From the NCBI GenBank assembly GCA_002381805.1, contig DFXZ01000013.1, positions 62,001 to 126,000 on the forward strand: DNA of 64,000 nucleotides, read 5' to 3'. Both the position numbers and the translations under genes were made by a program. The stretch comes from Bdellovibrio sp. UBA4095 (lineage in GTDB: Bacteria; Bdellovibrionota; Bdellovibrionia; Bdellovibrionales; Bdellovibrionaceae). Of the stretch, positions 60,757 through 64,000 are shown piece after piece. How positions within the stretch are numbered: position 1 is the stretch's first letter; the number at the start of each line of letters is the position of its first letter. Below the pieces are notes generated by a model. The model worked only from the letters and a program-made list of their open reading frames with translations. It did not search any database and was not told the DNA's origin.

Positions 60757-62211
60757 CTATGCTTCTTCGGCACTCTTGCCGACAAGGGAAGAGAGCTGTA
60801 AAGCTGCATTTCGAAGTTCTGACGATTGTTCATTCAAAGACTCTAGGGTGTTAGCATTGTCAGAGGCAGAAGCCACGTTGCTCTGAGTAACCGTGTTCAT
60901 TTCGTTAATGGCTGCAGAGATCTGGGTCAAACCCTCACTCTGTTCATGGGAAGACAAGGCGACTTCAGAGACGATAGTATCCACCTGCTGATTTTTATCT
61001 ACGATTTGTTTCAGTTCTGCCATAACGATTTTGGAGAGAGCCACACCTTGTGAGCTTCTTTCCAGAGCCGTTTGAATTTTTGTTGCAGTTTCTTTTGCAG
61101 CTTCGGCAGAGCGCTGAGCAAGGTTGCGAACTTCATTGGCAACGACCGCAAAACCAGCTCCAACTTCACCGGCCCTAGCGGCTTCGACCGCAGCATTCAG
61201 AGCCAGCAGGTTAGTCTGGAAGGCGATCCCGTCGATAGTATCCATGATCGCAGAAATTTCATTGGATGATTGTTGGATGGAGTCCATAGCGGCTTGCATC
61301 TGACTCATTTCGCGCGCGCCGGCTTCAGCGGCGGAGCGAGCTTGGTTCGAAGCGCTCTTGCAGGCTTCGGCATTGCTCGCATTTTTTCGTGTCATATTGG
61401 CGAGGTCCTCAACCGATGCGCTGATTTCTTCGATAGTTGCTGCTTGCTCGGTGGCCCCTTCGGCGAGGTTTTGGCTGGAGTGAGAGATTACCTCTGCGAC
61501 AGAGAACAGATTTTTTGAAGAGGTGTTCAGATAAACGGTTACCTTAGAAAGTGGATTGATGATGGAGCGGGTGATAAGCCATCCGGTGAGTGATGTTAGA
61601 ATCAAACTGACGGCGCAGAGAATCAGCATCAGATATTGAAAGTTACCAGCAATGCCCTGAGCATCTCGGGCTTCATGGGCATTTAATTTTTCTTGGTAGT
61701 CGATGAACTTATTGATACGCGCCAACCAAGTGATGAACGCCGGTTTGGCTTGCTCCAAAAGTGTCCCAAGTGCTTCTGCGTGCTGGCCATTTTTGCGAAG
61801 TTCGATGGTTTTACTGATCAACGGAAGAGTTTTATTTTCGATATCTTTAATGTCCTTTAATAGTTGAATTTCGTCGGTTGTTACTTTTTGATCCGAGAAT
61901 ATCTTATCCAGGGGGATCGCCGAATTTTTGTAAGCCTCCTCCAGAACTTTGATTTCATCGATAGCTTCTTCAGCTTTGCGATCATCGGTATTTAGCACTA
62001 CGTCGCGAAGACTGATAGCTCTGTCATGGACACTTCCTCGGAAGTTGATGGCATAGCGTTGTTTAACGCTGTTCACTTGATTGATCGTGGTGAGGCTTCT
62101 TTCAATGGAATTTACCTGCGAGATTCCGATGACGATAAGCAGAATCATAATTAGAGGTGCGATAGAGAAACCTAAAATCAAACGACCCTTAATGCCAAAA
62201 TTCTTTTTCAT
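60757..62211 (-). CDS. Methyl-accepting chemotaxis protein
   Basis: 484 residues: membrane helix 1 (about 12-32), a periplasmic four-helix-bundle sensor (about 33-190), membrane helix 2 (about 190-212), a short HAMP-like piece (SIINPLSKVTVYL) and the signalling domain with the hairpin tip IDGIAFQTNLLALNAAVEAARAGE, which binds CheA/CheW. No C-terminal NWETF-type pentapeptide is seen. The ligand is unknown. Standalone gene with a 253-nt gap upstream. Confidence 0.95.
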   Translation of the reverse strand: MKKNFGIKGRLILGFSIAPLIMILLIVIGISQVNSIERSLTTINQVNSVKQRYAINFRGSVHDRAISLRDVVLNTDDRKAEEAIDEIKVLEEAYKNSAIPLDKIFSDQKVTTDEIQLLKDIKDIENKTLPLISKTIELRKNGQHAEALGTLLEQAKPAFITWLARINKFIDYQEKLNAHEARDAQGIAGNFQYLMLILCAVSLILTSLTGWLITRSIINPLSKVTVYLNTSSKNLFSVAEVISHSSQNLAEGATEQAATIEEISASVEDLANMTRKNASNAEACKSASNQARSAAEAGAREMSQMQAAMDSIQQSSNEISAIMDTIDGIAFQTNLLALNAAVEAARAGEVGAGFAVVANEVRNLAQRSAEAAKETATKIQTALERSSQGVALSKIVMAELKQIVDKNQQVDTIVSEVALSSHEQSEGLTQISAAINEMNTVTQSNVASASDNANTLESLNEQSSELRNAALQLSSLVGKSAEEA

Positions 62212-62464
62212 ATACGCTCCAATGATAGGTTTGTTGTTGGTCTAAGACCATCATAGCTTTCTAAGCAGGGTTTTAACTAAGTGGTAAACCCTATCGCAAC
62301 ATCAATAAAATCTATAAGGATGATTATTTGATAAATTTGCTTTATTTTAAGCCAAATTCCCGAGAGAGTAAGGACCGGTTATGCTGGATTTTCAAAATGA
62401 AACACTTGTCAATGGACTGATAAGATCTGAGGCGGTTGGATCCCGAACGACTGAATTTAAATAA

Positions 62465-62992
62465 TTAGTTCGCTCGCTTAAGAGCTTCGCGGACGATCAA
62501 TTCGCGTTCGATGCGATAGAAGATGATTCGTTCTTCCAATCCATCGCTTTCCATAGACTCTGGTGGAGAGAAGAAATCTCGTAGAATTTCCATTTTCTTG
62601 TCGATGGTCACGCGAGTTGATTCGCGACCATCGGCGCGGCCGCGTGCGAAGGTCAAAATAAGTTTATAGCGAATCCCACTTGAAGGTGGGCGCTGGATAT
62701 TAGGTGGAAGCCAACCATCCAATCCTTTGATGTATTCGGTCTCGATAATACCCGTATCCTGATTTTCTTGGGCAATCGGGTATTTCAAAACAGACTGCGC
62801 AGCCATCCAGACGGAATCATAGTCAGCAAAGAATACTTTTTGTTTATTGATCGTGCCCATACGTGCGTGGGCAGAGGGTTTTCGATCGAACAGGCTGCAG
62901 CTAACGAGGCTGCAACCTGTGAGAATCACAAGTCCAAGGAGAACTTTTCTAAAAGGAGATAGAGCTGTGTGTGACATGTGTTGCGGCTTCAA
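62465..62992 (-). CDS. Lipoprotein of unknown function
   Basis: 175 residues with a hydrophobic leader and an ideal lipobox, LTGC (Cys27), plus a second Cys a few residues later. The mature domain is an alpha/beta fold with strands such as VFFADYDSVWMAAQSVL and TRVTIDKKMEIL. It overlaps the preceding gene by 44 nt if the first ATG is used, or 29 nt from the alternative ATG at 62977, so it is translated with it. Superficially like BamC-type or DUF-type outer-membrane lipoproteins; I cannot assign it. Confidence 0.65.
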   Translation of the reverse strand: MKPQHMSHTALSPFRKVLLGLVILTGCSLVSCSLFDRKPSAHARMGTINKQKVFFADYDSVWMAAQSVLKYPIAQENQDTGIIETEYIKGLDGWLPPNIQRPPSSGIRYKLILTFARGRADGRESTRVTIDKKMEILRDFFSPPESMESDGLEERIIFYRIERELIVREALKRAN

Positions 62993-64000
62993 TCATAGCA
63001 GCACCAGGGGCCGCTTGGGAAGCAGTTTGGGATCCAATAAAATTAACTTCCCATCGCTTTTTCCCGCGTGGCTCTTGATCATTCGGCCACTGAGGCAACT
63101 GCATGCGATCTACCCAGTTTTGTGCGTAAACTTCCCACTGAGGATTCATGACCTTCACCTTGGCAGTGCCCTGTTGAACTTCGAGTTCTGCAGATAGAAC
63201 TGAGTAAGTTCCAATTTTTTGAACTCCAGGGATTGACTCGAATTGAGGCATCAAGATTTCTCCTGGATTGCTGAGACGAGGATTTTCAATCAGCGGAAGC
63301 ATTGTCGGAGCAACTCCTGCAGTCAGTGGCAAAAGAGTGACACTCATGCGGTCGCTGCCGTCTTTATTGCCTTTGCTGTCTTTCAGGTCTGCTGTCTTTT
63401 TAAGCACTGCCAAGACTTGTTGTTCGAATCCTGCTTGAGTCGAAAGAGTCATTTTTTTAGCGGCAGCAATTTGCTTCACATCGGTAGGAATCAAATAGCC
63501 TGATTGTTGAGCAATACCCACGGCGATGAAAGTTTCGTCACGCTCAAAGCGAGGAGCCACGATTTCCTTTTTGTCGGTAAAGTTCAATTCTTTTGACGGA
63601 ATGTCCAAAGTCATTTGACGAGAATTGATTTCGATATCGCGGATACCGCCGCCAGAAATTTTAAATTCATTGATAAGCTCATAGAACTCTTTGCCATCGC
63701 GAAGAGAGTCGACGACGGGTTTAAATGGAAAGCGCCCGCGAGCTGCGTATACCCGGGTGACGCCTGGTTGGTCGAAATAAACGCGGTATTGAGGCTTATC
63801 CAAAGTAACAGTGAACAGAGAGTAGCGCTCGCTTTGCTTAGGCAAAGAAATATTGGTCGGAACCGGGATCTCTTGGCCGATCGCAGAAATAATATCATTC
63901 TGCGGGCTGATCACTTGATTCATATCGAAAGCCAAAAGGTTCTTCTTTGTAAAAGCTGGGATCACCAAACCAAAATCAACGAAGCCGTCTTTATTTACGA
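62949..64000 (-). CDS. Large unknown protein, truncated by the window edge
   Basis: The reading frame is open from the stop at 62949 to the last base, and the frame upstream of the TTG at 63968 still reads protein-like sequence (VNKDGFVDFGLVIPAF), so the true start is outside the window. At least 350 residues are visible. The sequence is beta-rich without a recognised domain; the NKDGFVD piece resembles a calcium loop or FG-GAP-like segment. No signal peptide can be judged. The end overlaps the lipoprotein gene, so the two probably work together, perhaps at the outer membrane. Confidence 0.7.
   Translation of the reverse strand, partial: VNKDGFVDFGLVIPAFTKKNLLAFDMNQVISPQNDIISAIGQEIPVPTNISLPKQSERYSLFTVTLDKPQYRVYFDQPGVTRVYAARGRFPFKPVVDSLRDGKEFYELINEFKISGGGIRDIEINSRQMTLDIPSKELNFTDKKEIVAPRFERDETFIAVGIAQQSGYLIPTDVKQIAAAKKMTLSTQAGFEQQVLAVLKKTADLKDSKGNKDGSDRMSVTLLPLTAGVAPTMLPLIENPRLSNPGEILMPQFESIPGVQKIGTYSVLSAELEVQQGTAKVKVMNPQWEVYAQNWVDRMQLPQWPNDQEPRGKKRWEVNFIGSQTASQAAPGAAMIEAATHVTHSSISF

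Noticed and set aside
62381..62464. 27-codon + strand frame with AAGGA upstream in the gap between the chemotaxis receptor and the lipoprotein genes
   Set aside because: The peptide has no hydrophobic or recognisable feature and ends at the stop of the opposite gene; the ribosome site alone is not enough.

Overview
The window is 64 kb of gene-dense bacterial chromosome. It holds about 57 protein-coding genes on both strands, short gaps, AGGAGG-type ribosome binding sites and frequent GTG/TTG starts. I see no rRNA, tRNA, insertion sequence, prophage or CRISPR array. The gene mix points to an aerobic Gram-negative predator-type bacterium of the Bdellovibrionota, most like Bdellovibrio. It combines a full 2-oxoglutarate dehydrogenase operon, histidine utilisation, many signal-peptide and lipoprotein genes, murein hydrolases, PilZ/cNMP/chemotaxis signalling and several pilin-like proteins. 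The assignment is from recollection of similar genomes, not from a search.

Layout. 0.1-3.9 kb (-): response regulator, nadC, birA, a thioredoxin-like protein and a GyrI-like membrane protein, probably one operon. 4.0-7.3 kb (+): lptG-like, def, fmt, rpe. 7.5-13.6 kb (+): an outer-membrane barrel, the glutathione-dependent formaldehyde pair (adhC, fghA), then hutH-hutU and a 34-residue membrane peptide. 13.7-15.4 kb: small membrane and secreted unknowns. 15.4-20.8 kb (-): sucA-sucB-lpdA. 21-27.1 kb (+): gpmA, then a four-gene minor-pilin cluster with a roughly 900-residue pilin-like protein and an EF-hand secreted protein. 27.5-32.9 kb (+): small heat-shock protein, hutI, an orphan Flp-type pilin, glpK and a PilZ protein, with one acyltransferase on the minus strand. 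33.2-37.2 kb (+): two tandem small secreted proteins and a DUF3857/transglutaminase/TPR protein. 37.2-39.0 kb (-): radA and a cNMP-binding protein.

39.0-43.1 kb (+): a lytic transglycosylase followed by two oligopeptide ABC permeases. 43.2-50.4 kb (-): amidase, ychF, pth, rplY, prs, rdgB, rph and a cell-wall amidase. 50.6-57.3 kb: a coiled-coil secreted protein, mscS-like and uppP genes, a subtilisin-like protease, a crotonase and a lipoprotein. 57.4-64.0 kb: dihydroorotase, an acidic membrane coiled-coil protein with a HEAT-repeat partner, a chemotaxis receptor, a lipoprotein and a large protein cut by the window edge.

The parts most worth a second look are: the minor-pilin operon (21.8-27.1 kb), whose giant member has Gln in place of the conserved +5 Glu; a perfect hairpin that buries the hutI start codon (about 28.0 kb); a strong + strand terminator lying between two divergent genes, which implies an undescribed short RNA or an attenuated leader (50.4-50.6 kb); and the transglycosylase-peptide permease operon, which could couple wall digestion to peptide uptake.
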